Source: Halostagnicola larsenii XH-48 (GTDB lineage Archaea > Halobacteriota > Halobacteria > Halobacteriales > Natrialbaceae). Taken from it: a stretch of DNA of 64,000 bases. Where the stretch lies: contig NZ_CP007055.1 in assembly GCF_000517625.1 (NCBI RefSeq), forward strand, positions 558,001 through 622,000. Direction: 5' to 3'. Of this stretch, positions 23,999-32,559 are shown piece by piece. Under the pieces are notes generated by a model. It saw only the letters and a list, made by a program, of their open reading frames with translations. It was not told the DNA's origin and did not search any database. A program made the position numbers and the translations under genes. Within the stretch, counting starts at the first letter, position 1, and every line of letters begins with the position of its first letter.

Positions 23999-24820
23999 TC
24001 AGCCGTGATCCGGCGCGAGCGCGTCGATCACGCGACACGTATTTTTTGAAAAGGCACGCCAGAGCTTGTCCTCGGAGACGTCGAGCGTGAGGATCTCCAT
24101 GACGGCCACGTCGGGGTGACAATCCGGTGCGCCGCTGCCGAACAGGACCCGGTCGGGGTGTTCGAGCAGCGCGCGTTCGAGTACGTCCCGGTATCTGACG
24201 AAACTCGTCTCGAGATAACACTCGTCGTACGTTTCGAGAAGGTCGATCATCCCGTTCATCAGGTCGCGGTCGAGCGGATAGCCGCCGAAGTGAGAGACGA
24301 TGACGGGAATCGAACGCTCGAGGAACGTCGCTGCGATCTGCGTCGGGGGAGCGTTCCGTCCGCCAGAGACGATAATCGGGTGTCCGACGTCCTCGAGCAC
24401 GTCGAGGACGGTCACATCGGGATATCCGTCGGTAGCCGGATCGAGGACGAACCCGTGAAATCGGTCGTCGTACGCGTACTGTTCGACGTCTTCCGGCGTC
24501 GTGTGAAACGATTTCCGGCCGGAAACGGCGTTCCGGAGCCGGCTCGTGGCCGTCGATCCGCCCTTTTCGGAGCCGTTGATGCGGGCGAACGCGACGAAGG
24601 GTCTATCGACGCTCCGGCGTGCAACCCCATTGTTCGCGGCGACATAGCTCGTTTCCGGCGTTGCGCGCGGAAAGACGACCGACCTCGTGATACCAGCCTG
24701 GTGCATCTCTCGCTCGAGACGATCCGGTGAGATCACCTGCGGCCCCCCACTCGTTTCGGTACCGGGTGTCAGTCGCGTGTAGACATCGACGATGCGAAAC
24801 CCGTGTTCCAACTCCAGCAT
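23999..24820 (-). CDS. Amidohydrolase-2 family (TIM-barrel) protein
   Basis: A 273-residue metal-dependent hydrolase of the amidohydro_2 type (decarboxylase/hydrolase branch). The expected first HxH is degenerate here (RIVDVYTRLTPG), while later metal-site segments are recognisable: VIVSHFGGYPLDRD for the barrel His, YLETSFVRYRD, and RVLFGSGAPDCHPDVAV for the terminal Asp. Loss of the first HxH suggests altered metal use or a non-catalytic role. It is convergent with the GT2 gene and divergent from the thermosome gene. The start is ATG 24820. Confidence 0.75.
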   Translation of the reverse strand: MLELEHGFRIVDVYTRLTPGTETSGGPQVISPDRLEREMHQAGITRSVVFPRATPETSYVAANNGVARRSVDRPFVAFARINGSEKGGSTATSRLRNAVSGRKSFHTTPEDVEQYAYDDRFHGFVLDPATDGYPDVTVLDVLEDVGHPIIVSGGRNAPPTQIAATFLERSIPVIVSHFGGYPLDRDLMNGMIDLLETYDECYLETSFVRYRDVLERALLEHPDRVLFGSGAPDCHPDVAVMEILTLDVSEDKLWRAFSKNTCRVIDALAPDHG

Positions 24821-24933
24821 CCCAACCAGTAGTTGTTGGCCAGCCCATATTTCCCTATCGAAAGAACGTTTTCGATGCGTGTCTCACCGTCCCACGACCA
24901 ATCGCCAGAGGGGACCGACGTTGTAGGGAAAAG

Positions 24934-24942
24934 GTTATATAG
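24934..24942 (+). promoter_or_regulatory. TATA box of the thermosome gene
   Basis: GTTATATAG is about 39 bases upstream of ATG 24977 and follows a purine-rich BRE-like GGGAAAAG, the arrangement seen at haloarchaeal chaperonin heat-shock promoters. Confidence 0.6.
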
Positions 24943-24976
24943 AAGTGCTGATGACATACTTAGTGAGGATTCAACT

Positions 24977-26554
24977 ATGGCACAACAGCGACGCATGGGC
25001 GGACAGCCGATGTTTGTTTTGAGCGAGGATAGTCAGCGAACGCAGGGCCGCGATGCCCAGTCGTCGAACATCATGGCCGGCAAAGCGGTCGCCGAGTCGG
25101 TACGGACGACACTCGGCCCCCGCGGCATGGACAAGATGCTCGTCGGCTCGAGCGGCGACGTCGTCATCACGAACGACGGTGCGACCATCTTGAACGAGAT
25201 GGACATCGAGCACCCGGCCGCACAGATGATCGTCGAAGTCGCCGAGTCCCAGGAGGACGAAGTCGGGGACGGGACGACGACCGCGTCAGTACTCGCCGGC
25301 AACCTGCTGGGCGAAGCCGAGGACCTCATCGAGCAGGACGTCCACGCGACGACCATCGTCGAAGGGTATCACGAAGCCGCCCGCATCGCCCTCGAGGCGA
25401 TCGACGAACAGGTAAGCGAAGTCGCCGTTGACGACGACATTCTCGGTCAGGTCGCTGAATCGAGCATGACCGGCAAAGGAACTGGCGGGCTGACGGCCGA
25501 GGAACTCGGCGAAACCGTCGTCGAAACCATTCGCCACGTCGAGACGGACGACGGCGTCGCTCGCGAGAACGTCTCCGTCCACACGCAGGTCGGTGCCTCC
25601 TCGAACGCGACGGAACTCGTTCCCGGAATCGTCATCGACGAAGAGCCCGCTCACGACGGGATGCCAACCGACGTCGAAGACGCGTCGATCGCTCTCTTGG
25701 ACGTCGAACTCGAGCTACAGACCGGCGAGGTCGACGCCGAGTACGCGATCGACTCGATCGATCAGCTCAACGCCGCCATCGACGCAGAGGAAGGTGAACT
25801 CGAGGGCTACGCCGAAACGATCGTCGACAGCGGTGTAGATGTCGTGTTCACGACCGACGGAGTCGACGACCGCGTCGCCGCCAAGCTCGCAAACGAAGGC
25901 GTTCTCGTCTTCGAGAATATCGGCAGTTCGGACGCTAAAAACGTTGCATCAGCAACGGGCGTCAGCCGCGTCGGCTCGCTCGATGACCTCGAGGAAGCCG
26001 ACTTCGGCCACGCCGAGCACGTCCGAACCGAGAGCTACAACGACGACGAACTCGCGTTCATCGAAGGCGGTTCGGCCGCCGAATCGGTCACCGTCTTCGT
26101 CCGCGGCGGAACCAAACACGTCGTCGACGAACTCGAGCGAACCATCGGTGACGCACTCGACGTCGTCGCGACCGCGCTCGAATCCGGCGAGGTCGTCCCC
26201 GGCGCTGGTGCGACCGAAATCGCCATCGCGGACAAAGTCCGCTCGGAAGCCGCCGGCATCGAAGGTCGCAAACAGCTCGCTATTACGGCGTTCGCCGACG
26301 CGGTCGATATCATCCCGCGGACGCTCGCCGCCAACACCGGACGGGACCCGATCGATTCGCTCGTCGACCTCCGGGCCGCCCACGAATCCGAGGGCCGTGC
26401 GGGTCTGATCACCGACAGCGAGGACGTCACGATCGGTGACCCGCTCGAGCACGGCGTCGTCGACCCGGCCGACGTCAAACGCGAGGCCGTCGAAAGCGCG
26501 ACGGAAGCAGCAACGATGATCGCGCGAATCGACGACGTCATCTCCGCCGAGTAA
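24977..26554 (+). CDS. Thermosome (group II chaperonin) subunit
   Basis: A 525-residue CCT/thermosome subunit that assembles into double-ring ATP-driven folding chambers in the cytoplasm. Equatorial ATP-site motifs are [20 protein letters not shown] and [15 protein letters not shown] near residues 45-100, and [10 protein letters not shown] with a conserved Asp-rich neighbour in the C-terminal half. The apical domain lies about residues 200-360. The C-terminus ends [10 protein letters not shown] without the Gly/Met-rich tail of some paralogues. The promoter at 24934-24942 is strong. A stem-loop with a T-run follows the stop codon. Confidence 0.96.
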   Translation: MAQQRRMGGQPMFVLSEDSQRTQGRDAQSSNIMAGKAVAESVRTTLGPRGMDKMLVGSSGDVVITNDGATILNEMDIEHPAAQMIVEVAESQEDEVGDGTTTASVLAGNLLGEAEDLIEQDVHATTIVEGYHEAARIALEAIDEQVSEVAVDDDILGQVAESSMTGKGTGGLTAEELGETVVETIRHVETDDGVARENVSVHTQVGASSNATELVPGIVIDEEPAHDGMPTDVEDASIALLDVELELQTGEVDAEYAIDSIDQLNAAIDAEEGELEGYAETIVDSGVDVVFTTDGVDDRVAAKLANEGVLVFENIGSSDAKNVASATGVSRVGSLDDLEEADFGHAEHVRTESYNDDELAFIEGGSAAESVTVFVRGGTKHVVDELERTIGDALDVVATALESGEVVPGAGATEIAIADKVRSEAAGIEGRKQLAITAFADAVDIIPRTLAANTGRDPIDSLVDLRAAHESEGRAGLITDSEDVTIGDPLEHGVVDPADVKREAVESATEAATMIARIDDVISAE

Positions 26555-26564
26555 CGACGTCGAA

Positions 26565-26595
26565 CTCTCGCGCTCGAGAGCGAAATACAAATTTT
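26565..26595 (+). terminator. Hairpin and T-run after the thermosome gene
   Basis: CTCTCG-CGCT-CGAGAG (26565-26580) is a perfect 6-bp stem with a 4-base loop starting ten bases after the stop codon; TTTT follows at 26592-26595. A typical place for the end of this highly expressed transcript. Confidence 0.55.
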
Positions 26596-26663
26596 GCGTT
26601 TCGAGTCGACGGTGGCCGTTACCGGCGGTTCTGCCGACGGATAGATATTCGAACCGGCCAACA

Positions 26664-26680
26664 TTGTTAAGTGTTAACAA
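26664..26680. promoter_or_regulatory. Perfect inverted repeat before the HalOD1 gene, candidate operator
   Basis: TTGTTAA-GTG-TTAACAA is a perfect 7-bp inverted repeat with a 3-base spacer, ending 17 bases before ATG 26698. Its AT-rich core covers the place where the TATA box or transcription start would lie, so a bound protein would block transcription. Confidence 0.55.
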
Positions 26681-26697
26681 GCAAAACCGTTTCGGTC

Positions 26698-27069
26698 ATG
26701 CCGGGGAACTCGCCGTCGGACCGATTGCGAAAGGTCGGTGAGGCGACTGGACAGGTTGTTTACTACGACGACGGTCAGGGAACCTATCACACGTGGTGTG
26801 ACAACGACGAGTCCGAACCGGTGAGCACGGCGCTTCTCGTAACAGTGTCGTCGGTTTTCGGCGTCGAACCTGAAGACCTCGATGCGCTCGGTGAGTGTAT
26901 CGACCCGGACGCGCTGAACGCGATTTTCGTTCACTGGCGCGGCGACGAACCCCGGATCGGCGACGGGTCGGTGTCGTTTTCGTTTTCCCGCTGTGACGTG
27001 ACGGTCCGATCGGACGGCGAGATAATTATCGACCCCCACACCCGGGCTCGAGACGTTCTCGAACAGTGA
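26698..27069 (+). CDS. HalOD1 output-domain protein
   Basis: A 123-residue protein whose C-terminal part (VSTALLVTVSSVFGVEPEDLDALGECIDPDALNAIF, then GSVSFSFSRCDVTVRSDGEIII) matches the HalOD1 domain, a haloarchaeal output module often found after sensory or response-regulator domains. Here it stands alone. The N-terminal 30 residues (VGEATGQVVYYDDGQGTYHTW) form an additional small beta segment often seen in stand-alone copies. ATG 26698 is preferred to GTG 26671 because the latter lies inside the palindrome at 26664-26680. Output function of the domain is not established. Confidence 0.8.
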   Translation: MPGNSPSDRLRKVGEATGQVVYYDDGQGTYHTWCDNDESEPVSTALLVTVSSVFGVEPEDLDALGECIDPDALNAIFVHWRGDEPRIGDGSVSFSFSRCDVTVRSDGEIIIDPHTRARDVLEQ

Positions 27070-27109
27070 ATCGATTCGGTCTCTTCGTCGGTGTACGGTA
27101 GACGGCCGC

Positions 27110-27949
27110 TCAGGGCTCGAGCACCACTTCGTCGCCCGGTTCGAGCGAGAACGCCTCGTCGCCGCGTCCGTCGTTGACGTCGAGTTCCACGTAGCCGTGA
27201 CTCCCGACGGTCGCGAGTCGCTCGCCGACTGGGACGGACGCGAACGTGGCTCCGACGGGGACCCGACTGCCGTTCGCCACGACCGATTCGCGATCCGCCA
27301 GAAACGTGCCGGGAACGTTGGTGATGACGTTCCCGAAGTCGTCGACGACGAGTACCTCTCCGCGCGCTCGGTCGGAATCAGCCTCGAGCGCGGCCGTCGG
27401 CAACGTCTCCTCGACGAGCGAATCGAGCGCGCCGATAGGCGAGAGTCCCTCGAGAGAGCCCAGTTGATCCAGTGGCGTTTCGTGAACCGCCGCGGCGGCC
27501 GGCGCGAACACGTCTCGGCCGTGAAACGTCGTGCTTCGGCCGTTCGGGCGGTTTTCAGCCGCCGTCTCCGGAACGTGAGAAATCTCGAGCAGGTCGGTTT
27601 CGGTCGCCGAGTCGTCGATTTCGAACGCCTCGAGGGATCCGTCGGTACTGGCCGCAAGCGCTCGAGCGGCCGGGAACAAGACGCCGTTGTCCGGGCCGAC
27701 GAGCGCGTGTTCGCCCGCTCGAACGACGACCGCACGGCGGTCGGTTCCGACGCCCGGGTCGACGACCACGAGGTGGGACGCCGGCGGATAGTAGGGAAGG
27801 ATCTCTCGGAGCCAGAACGCGGCCGTTCGGACGTCTCCGCGCGGAAAGTCGTGGGAGACGTCGACGAGTCGAGCATCCGTCTTCTGACTGATGACGCCTT
27901 TCATCGCCGCCGGATACGGCGAGCCGAAATCGGAACTGAGCGTTATCAT
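27110..27949 (-). CDS. S-adenosyl-L-methionine hydrolase (SAM hydroxide adenosyltransferase, DUF62)
   Basis: A 279-residue DUF62/SalL-related enzyme. The N-terminal motif TLSSDFGSPYPAAMKG, the central VVDPGVGTDRRAVVV, GPDNGVL, FHGRDVFAPAAAA and the C-terminal VVDDFGNVITN are the conserved family signature for binding SAM and positioning water. The expected reaction is SAM plus water to adenosine and methionine. ATG 27949 lies nine bases after the nadM stop, so the two genes are co-transcribed. Confidence 0.9.
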   Translation of the reverse strand: MITLSSDFGSPYPAAMKGVISQKTDARLVDVSHDFPRGDVRTAAFWLREILPYYPPASHLVVVDPGVGTDRRAVVVRAGEHALVGPDNGVLFPAARALAASTDGSLEAFEIDDSATETDLLEISHVPETAAENRPNGRSTTFHGRDVFAPAAAAVHETPLDQLGSLEGLSPIGALDSLVEETLPTAALEADSDRARGEVLVVDDFGNVITNVPGTFLADRESVVANGSRVPVGATFASVPVGERLATVGSHGYVELDVNDGRGDEAFSLEPGDEVVLEP

Positions 27950-27958
27950 CCTGATCGG

Positions 27959-28477
27959 TTACGTACCGTTCGAATCGGAGTCGTTTACCATCTGAAGCCG
28001 TTCGATCCCGTTGGCCTCTTCGACGACGTCGACGACGGGGTCCGGAACCAGCCCTTCCCAGTCCTCGTCGTCGATCATCCGCTCGCGGAGTTCTGTTCCC
28101 TCGAGGACCTCTCGGTTGAACATCGGCGACTGGCGAACGTCGACGCCGGCCTCGTGAAAAAGCTGGATGACGAGCGGGTTGTTCGAGTACGCGATATCGA
28201 AATCCGGACTCATACTCTGGACGTGGCTCACCCAGACGGAGTTGCGCTCTAAGTCCTCGATCGGCACCGCGTAGGTCACGAGGTCGAAATCGACGAGCGA
28301 CTTCGTGATCATCATGATGCGTTCGCCCGCGGTAAACGGGTTCCGCGTCGAGTGGGAATCGCCGGCGCTCCCGATCCCGAGAACGAGTTCGTCGACGTCC
28401 TCCGCGATCCGTTCGACCATGCTGTAGTGGCCGTTGTGAAACGGCTGGAACCGCCCGATGTAGAACCCGCGAGTCAT
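27959..28477 (-). CDS. nadM: Nicotinamide-nucleotide adenylyltransferase
   Basis: A 172-residue archaeal NMN adenylyltransferase, which makes NAD from NMN and ATP. The nucleotidyltransferase motifs are FYIGRFQPFHNGHYSMV near the N-terminus (GRFQPxHxGH), the substrate region GSAGDSHSTRNPFTAGERIMM, and the nucleotide-binding VYS-like segment now AYSNNPLVIQLF. The usual ISGTxIR near the end is replaced by LEGTELRERMIDDEDWEGLVP, the archaeal form. It is the first gene of a pair with the SAM hydrolase and is divergent from lonB across a 338-base intergenic region. Confidence 0.94.
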   Translation of the reverse strand: MTRGFYIGRFQPFHNGHYSMVERIAEDVDELVLGIGSAGDSHSTRNPFTAGERIMMITKSLVDFDLVTYAVPIEDLERNSVWVSHVQSMSPDFDIAYSNNPLVIQLFHEAGVDVRQSPMFNREVLEGTELRERMIDDEDWEGLVPDPVVDVVEEANGIERLQMVNDSDSNGT

Positions 28478-28581
28478 ACCAGTAGTGACAGGCCGCCGTG
28501 CTTAAGCGTGGCGAGTTTGTGCGTTTTTCATGGTGAGCTAGTCGCCCCGTTCGATTCGGGTACGCCCTCGAGTTGAGTCGG

Positions 28582-28606
28582 ATGCATGGATTCTAGACAC
28601 ATGCAT
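28582..28606. repeat. 7-bp inverted repeat (ATGCATG/CATGCAT) with 11-base spacer
   Basis: The two arms 28582-28588 and 28600-28606 are perfect inverted copies, and the spacer contains TCTAGA, itself a palindrome and one of the rare CTAG sites. It lies between nadM and lonB and is a candidate operator. Confidence 0.5.
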
Positions 28607-28768
28607 ATTCAACGCTCCCAACAGAAGCAGGTGTTTTCAGTTCGGTCGAAAACCGATCGCGGGCCAAAATAGCGGTGTCGTGAGATCTGTTCGACGGTCT
28701 GTCCTTCTCGATAAATCGACGGAGAGAGCGCTTCTCGCCTGGGGGCGTGCCAGCTACCGTATGGAGAA

Positions 28769-28776
28769 AGTATATC
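28769..28776 (+). promoter_or_regulatory. TATA box of lonB
   Basis: AGTATATC lies about 43 bases before ATG 28816, after GGAGAA, giving an expected leader of roughly 15-20 bases. Confidence 0.5.
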
Positions 28777-28815
28777 AGTCCCAATCCCTTCGAAACAGGT
28801 ACTGAATAGCATTCT

Positions 28816-31041
28816 ATGAGTAACGACACGAATGTTGACGACCCTCCCGAAGACCCCCTGCAGCCGCCGACAGCGGATCGTCAGGGAGCGGACGAGTCGC
28901 TCGAGGAGGGCGGCGACGACGCCGACGGGGAACCCGATGGGATCCGCGGCGACATCGGTTCCGAGGATGAGGGACGCAACGCTGACAACGAAACCCGGGA
29001 CGACCGGGGTGACCAGGTGAGCGGGTCGGACGACGATAGCTTCGATGACGAACAGCAGGCAGACGAGGAAGACGACATCGAAACCGTCGAGGACCTCGGC
29101 AGTTCGGTCGACGTCGATCCGGGCGTCGAAATCGACGAATCGATCGCGGAGGACGACTTGCTGGGCGGCCTCCAGATCGATTCGACCGCCGATATCGAGG
29201 TGCCCGACCGCCTCGTCGATCAGGTGATCGGACAGGACGAAGCGCGAGACATCATCATCAAAGCGGCCAAACAGCGCCGGCACGTGATGATGATCGGCTC
29301 GCCCGGGACGGGTAAGTCGATGCTGGCGAAAGCGATGAGCCAGTTGCTCCCTCGAGAGGATCTTCAGGACGTTCTCGTCTATCACAACCCCGACGACGGC
29401 AACGAGCCGAAGGTTCGAACGGTACCGGCCGGGAAGGGAGAACAGATCATCGACGCCCACAAGGAAGAAGCCCGAAAGCGCAACCAGATGCGCTCGATCC
29501 TGATGTGGATCATCATCGCGATCGTCATCGGGTACACGATTCTCTCCGGCGCGAGTCCGTTGCTCGGAATCATCGCAGCTGTGGTTATCTGGCTGTTCTT
29601 CAGGTACACGTCCCGTGGAACGGACGCGATGGTACCGAACATGATCGTCGACAACAGCGACCAGCGAACGGCTCCGTTCGAGGACGCGACGGGTGCCCAC
29701 GCCGGCGCGCTGCTTGGCGACGTTCGCCACGACCCGTTCCAGTCCGGCGGCATGGAGACCCCGAGCCACGACCGCGTGGAACCCGGCGGGATCCACAAGT
29801 CGAACAAGGGCGTGTTGTTCGTCGACGAGATCAACACCCTCGACGTCCGGACCCAGCAGAAGCTGATGACTGCGATTCAGGAGGGCGAGTTCGCGATCAC
29901 GGGCCAGTCCGAGCGCTCCTCGGGCGCGATGGTCCAGACCGAACCCGTCCCCTGTGACTTCGTCATGGTCGCTGCGGGTAACATGGACGCGATGGAGAAC
30001 ATGCACCCCGCACTCCGATCCCGTATCAAGGGGTACGGATACGAGGTGTACATGGACGACACCATCGAGGAGACGCCCGAAATGCGTCGCAAGTACGTCC
30101 GTTTCATCGCCCAGGAGATCGAACGCGACGGCCGGCTTCCACACTTCGACCGCGAAGCCGCAAAAGAGGTCATCCTCGAGGCCAAACGACGCGCGGGTCG
30201 CAAGGACCACCTCTCCTTGCTCATGCGTGAACTCGGCGGCCTCGTTCGCGTCGCAGGCGACATCGCCCGCGCGGACGACCGCGAGTTCACCAACCGCGAG
30301 GATGTCCTGCAGGCCAAAGATCGCTCGCGATCGATCGAGCAACAGCTCGCCGACGATTACATCGAACGGCGCAAGGACTACGAACTGCAGGTCACCGAAG
30401 ACGGCGTCGAAGGCCGCGTCAACGGACTCGCGGTCATGGGCCAGGACTCGGGTATTATGCTCCCCGTCATGGCCGAAATCGCCCCCGCACAGGGTCCGGG
30501 ACAGGTTATCGCGACCGGCCAGTTAAAGGAGATGGCCGAAGAGTCGGTCCAGAACGTCTCGGCGATCATCAAGAAGTTCTCCGACGTCAACCTCTCGGAG
30601 AAGGACGTTCACATTCAGTTCGTCCAGGCCGGCCAGCAGGGCGTCGACGGCGACTCCGCCTCGATTACGGTGGCAACGGCCGTCATCTCCGCCTTGGAGG
30701 ACATTCCGGTCGATCAGACGGTCGCGATGACCGGCTCGCTCTCGGTGCGCGGCGACGTCCTCCCGGTCGGCGGCGTGACCCACAAGATCGAGGCCGCCGC
30801 GAAAGCGGGCTGCAAGAAGGTAATCATCCCCGAAACGAACGAACAGGACGTGATGATCGAAGACGAGTACGAAGACATGATCGAGATCATCCCGTGCTCG
30901 AACATCAGCGAAGTGCTCGAGGTCGCGTTGATCGGCCAGCCCGAGAAGGACTCGCTGCTCAACCGCCTCAAGCAGATCACCGAATCGGCGTTCGATCCGC
31001 AGGTTTCCCAGACCGGGAGCTCGAACCCGAGTCCGCAATAG
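28816..31041 (+). CDS. lonB: Archaeal Lon protease, membrane-bound LonB type
   Basis: A 741-residue ATP-dependent protease. The first 115 residues are a long acidic, probably disordered extension. Walker A GSPGTGKS is at 161-168; two membrane helices (about 228-244 and 248-264) sit between Walker A and Walker B (LFVDE, 334-338), which is the hallmark of LonB. The Ser-Lys protease dyad is Ser614 (DGDSAS) and Lys657 (THKIEA). LonB degrades unfolded and regulatory proteins at the inner face of the membrane and controls lipid and carotenoid levels in haloarchaea. Its stop is directly followed by the CPBP protease ATG. Confidence 0.96.
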   Translation: MSNDTNVDDPPEDPLQPPTADRQGADESLEEGGDDADGEPDGIRGDIGSEDEGRNADNETRDDRGDQVSGSDDDSFDDEQQADEEDDIETVEDLGSSVDVDPGVEIDESIAEDDLLGGLQIDSTADIEVPDRLVDQVIGQDEARDIIIKAAKQRRHVMMIGSPGTGKSMLAKAMSQLLPREDLQDVLVYHNPDDGNEPKVRTVPAGKGEQIIDAHKEEARKRNQMRSILMWIIIAIVIGYTILSGASPLLGIIAAVVIWLFFRYTSRGTDAMVPNMIVDNSDQRTAPFEDATGAHAGALLGDVRHDPFQSGGMETPSHDRVEPGGIHKSNKGVLFVDEINTLDVRTQQKLMTAIQEGEFAITGQSERSSGAMVQTEPVPCDFVMVAAGNMDAMENMHPALRSRIKGYGYEVYMDDTIEETPEMRRKYVRFIAQEIERDGRLPHFDREAAKEVILEAKRRAGRKDHLSLLMRELGGLVRVAGDIARADDREFTNREDVLQAKDRSRSIEQQLADDYIERRKDYELQVTEDGVEGRVNGLAVMGQDSGIMLPVMAEIAPAQGPGQVIATGQLKEMAEESVQNVSAIIKKFSDVNLSEKDVHIQFVQAGQQGVDGDSASITVATAVISALEDIPVDQTVAMTGSLSVRGDVLPVGGVTHKIEAAAKAGCKKVIIPETNEQDVMIEDEYEDMIEIIPCSNISEVLEVALIGQPEKDSLLNRLKQITESAFDPQVSQTGSSNPSPQ

Positions 31042-32109
31042 ATGCCCAATTGGACGGTGTTCGCCGGCGGAACGATCGCCGTCCTCGTCGTGTTGCTGGT
31101 TCTTTCTCACCTTACGCAGTCGGCGTTCGAGGAGACGCCGGATTCAGCGGATTCGTCCGACAGATCGGGCGCGTTTCGGACCGACTCGAGCGACGGAGAC
31201 GGCGACGAGTCCGTCAGAGAATCGACCGCACGCGGGACAGCCTCGAGTGGCGTCCCCGACGATCGCGCCGCGGACCGACCGACTGGTGGCGACGAAGACC
31301 GCTCGAGTCCGGCTGCAACCGATACTGAGTTGCCGCCGAGCGCGGGCGACCAGCACCGCGGAGACGATCAGAACCACGGAGACGACCAGCACCACGCGGG
31401 CGATCAACACCGCGGTGTGCACGTTGAATCGTCCGCAGCAGACGCTCCTCTCGATGAGTCGCCTTCTGTAGAGTCGACACCGCCCGATCCAGCCGACATG
31501 TCGACGGGGATGGTGCTGGCCAACGTCGCGCTTTCACAGGGCGTCTTCGCGGTCGTGTTGATCGGGGCCGCGATCTACACCGATATCCCGCTCGAGGCGC
31601 TCGGCCTCGAAATTTCTCGCTCGTGGTTGTTCGCCGGGCTCGCCCTCGGCACGGGCTTTGGAATCGCACTCTACCTCGCAAACGAGATCGGTGCCGCGAT
31701 TTCGACCTGGGTCGGCTTCGAGCACGACGAGCAGCTTCGGGATATACTCGGCCCGGATTCGATCTCCGGCTGGATCATATTGCTGGCGTTCGTCCTGCCG
31801 ATCATCGCCGTCTTCGAGGAGTTGCTCTTCCGAGCGGCGCTGATCGGCGTGTTCGAGGCAGGATTCGGGATCTCACCGTGGCTGCTGGCCGTCGTCTCCT
31901 CGATCGCCTTTGGCCTCGGCCACGGTATGCAGGGGTCGGTCGGCATCCTCGTGACCGGCGCGCTGGGGTTCGTACTCGCCGCGGCGTTCGTCCTCACCGG
32001 AAACTTGCTCGTCGTCGTCGTCGCACACTACCTGATCAACGCCCTCGAGTTCGTCGTCCACGAAGGGATCGGCTTCGAGTGGGCCGCGGTGCTCGAACGC
32101 GGCGGATGA
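31042..32109 (+). CDS. CPBP family intramembrane metalloprotease
   Basis: A 355-residue membrane protein of the CAAX protease/bacteriocin-processing (ABI) family. One helix opens the protein (VFAGGTIAVLVVLLVLSH), followed by about 130 hydrophilic residues including four 6-residue His/Asp/Gln repeats (101-124), then five or six helices. The catalytic motifs are EELLFRA (EExxxR), FGLGHG and HYLINALE, supplying the Glu and His ligands. Type II CAAX-like proteases cut prenylated or membrane peptides. ATG 31042 abuts the lonB stop, so translation is coupled and a shared membrane quality-control role is plausible. Confidence 0.9.
   Translation: MPNWTVFAGGTIAVLVVLLVLSHLTQSAFEETPDSADSSDRSGAFRTDSSDGDGDESVRESTARGTASSGVPDDRAADRPTGGDEDRSSPAATDTELPPSAGDQHRGDDQNHGDDQHHAGDQHRGVHVESSAADAPLDESPSVESTPPDPADMSTGMVLANVALSQGVFAVVLIGAAIYTDIPLEALGLEISRSWLFAGLALGTGFGIALYLANEIGAAISTWVGFEHDEQLRDILGPDSISGWIILLAFVLPIIAVFEELLFRAALIGVFEAGFGISPWLLAVVSSIAFGLGHGMQGSVGILVTGALGFVLAAAFVLTGNLLVVVVAHYLINALEFVVHEGIGFEWAAVLERGG
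31342..31413 (+). repeat. 18-bp coding tandem repeat, four copies (His-rich linker)
   Basis: Four 18-base units encode AGDQHR, GDDQNH, GDDQHH, AGDQHR inside the linker of the CPBP protease. Histidines alternate with acidic residues, a composition that could bind metal ions. Confidence 0.8.
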
Positions 32110-32185
32110 TGGCTGCTTGCCTGCACGGACGATTTTCCCGTTGAAACCCTCGAAAGCTAAGGCGACCGACAACCTCGAGTGATCC

Positions 32186-32518
32186 ATGGTGAAACTCGAA
32201 GGGGCGTCGCGGCCGGTTGCGATCGGCGTCGGACTCTACTTTCTATTGTTGGTAATCGGCACGGTAGCGAACGTTCCGCTGGCGATCGTCGCCGCACAGG
32301 TGGTGTTCGGTGCCATCGCGCTCGGGATCGGCGCGCTTCTGGCACGACAGGCGGGGAACTCGAGGCTAATCACGGGCGCTGCAGGGGCGTTGATCGGCGG
32401 CGGACTCGCACAATTTCTGTGGTTGCTCACCAGCATACAACTGTTCAACCTGCTCGCGTCGCTGCTGGTCACGCTCGGAATCGGACTCTACTTGTTTCTG
32501 GTGTGGAACGCAACCTGA
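32186..32518 (+). CDS. Small four-helix membrane protein, unknown function
   Basis: A 110-residue, almost fully hydrophobic protein with four predicted membrane helices (about 10-28, 32-50, 60-80, 84-106). The start MVKLEGASRPVAIGVGL and Gly/Ala-rich packing motifs (GALIGGGLAQFLWLL) do not identify a family. ATG 32186 is 76 bases after the CPBP protease stop, so it may be the last gene of the lonB transcript. No charged residues suggest transport or catalysis. Confidence 0.75.
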   Translation: MVKLEGASRPVAIGVGLYFLLLVIGTVANVPLAIVAAQVVFGAIALGIGALLARQAGNSRLITGAAGALIGGGLAQFLWLLTSIQLFNLLASLLVTLGIGLYLFLVWNAT

Positions 32519-32559
32519 ACCGACCGGAATAGGACAGCGGGGCGTACTCGCGCTCTCGG

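Larger units (their letters stand above)
28478..28815. other. Long divergent intergenic region between nadM and lonB
   Basis: No gene was recognised in these 338 bases. It contains an inverted repeat at 28582-28606, a lonB TATA box at 28769-28776, and a T-arm-like GTTCGATTC near 28550 that is not part of a tRNA. Its length and dyads suggest a regulated promoter region. Confidence 0.5.

Noticed and set aside
28545-28560. T-arm-like CCCCGTTCGATTCGGG, suggesting a tRNA
   Set aside because: No anticodon or D arm and no acceptor-stem partner can be folded in the preceding 70 bases; the stretch downstream does not end as a tRNA.
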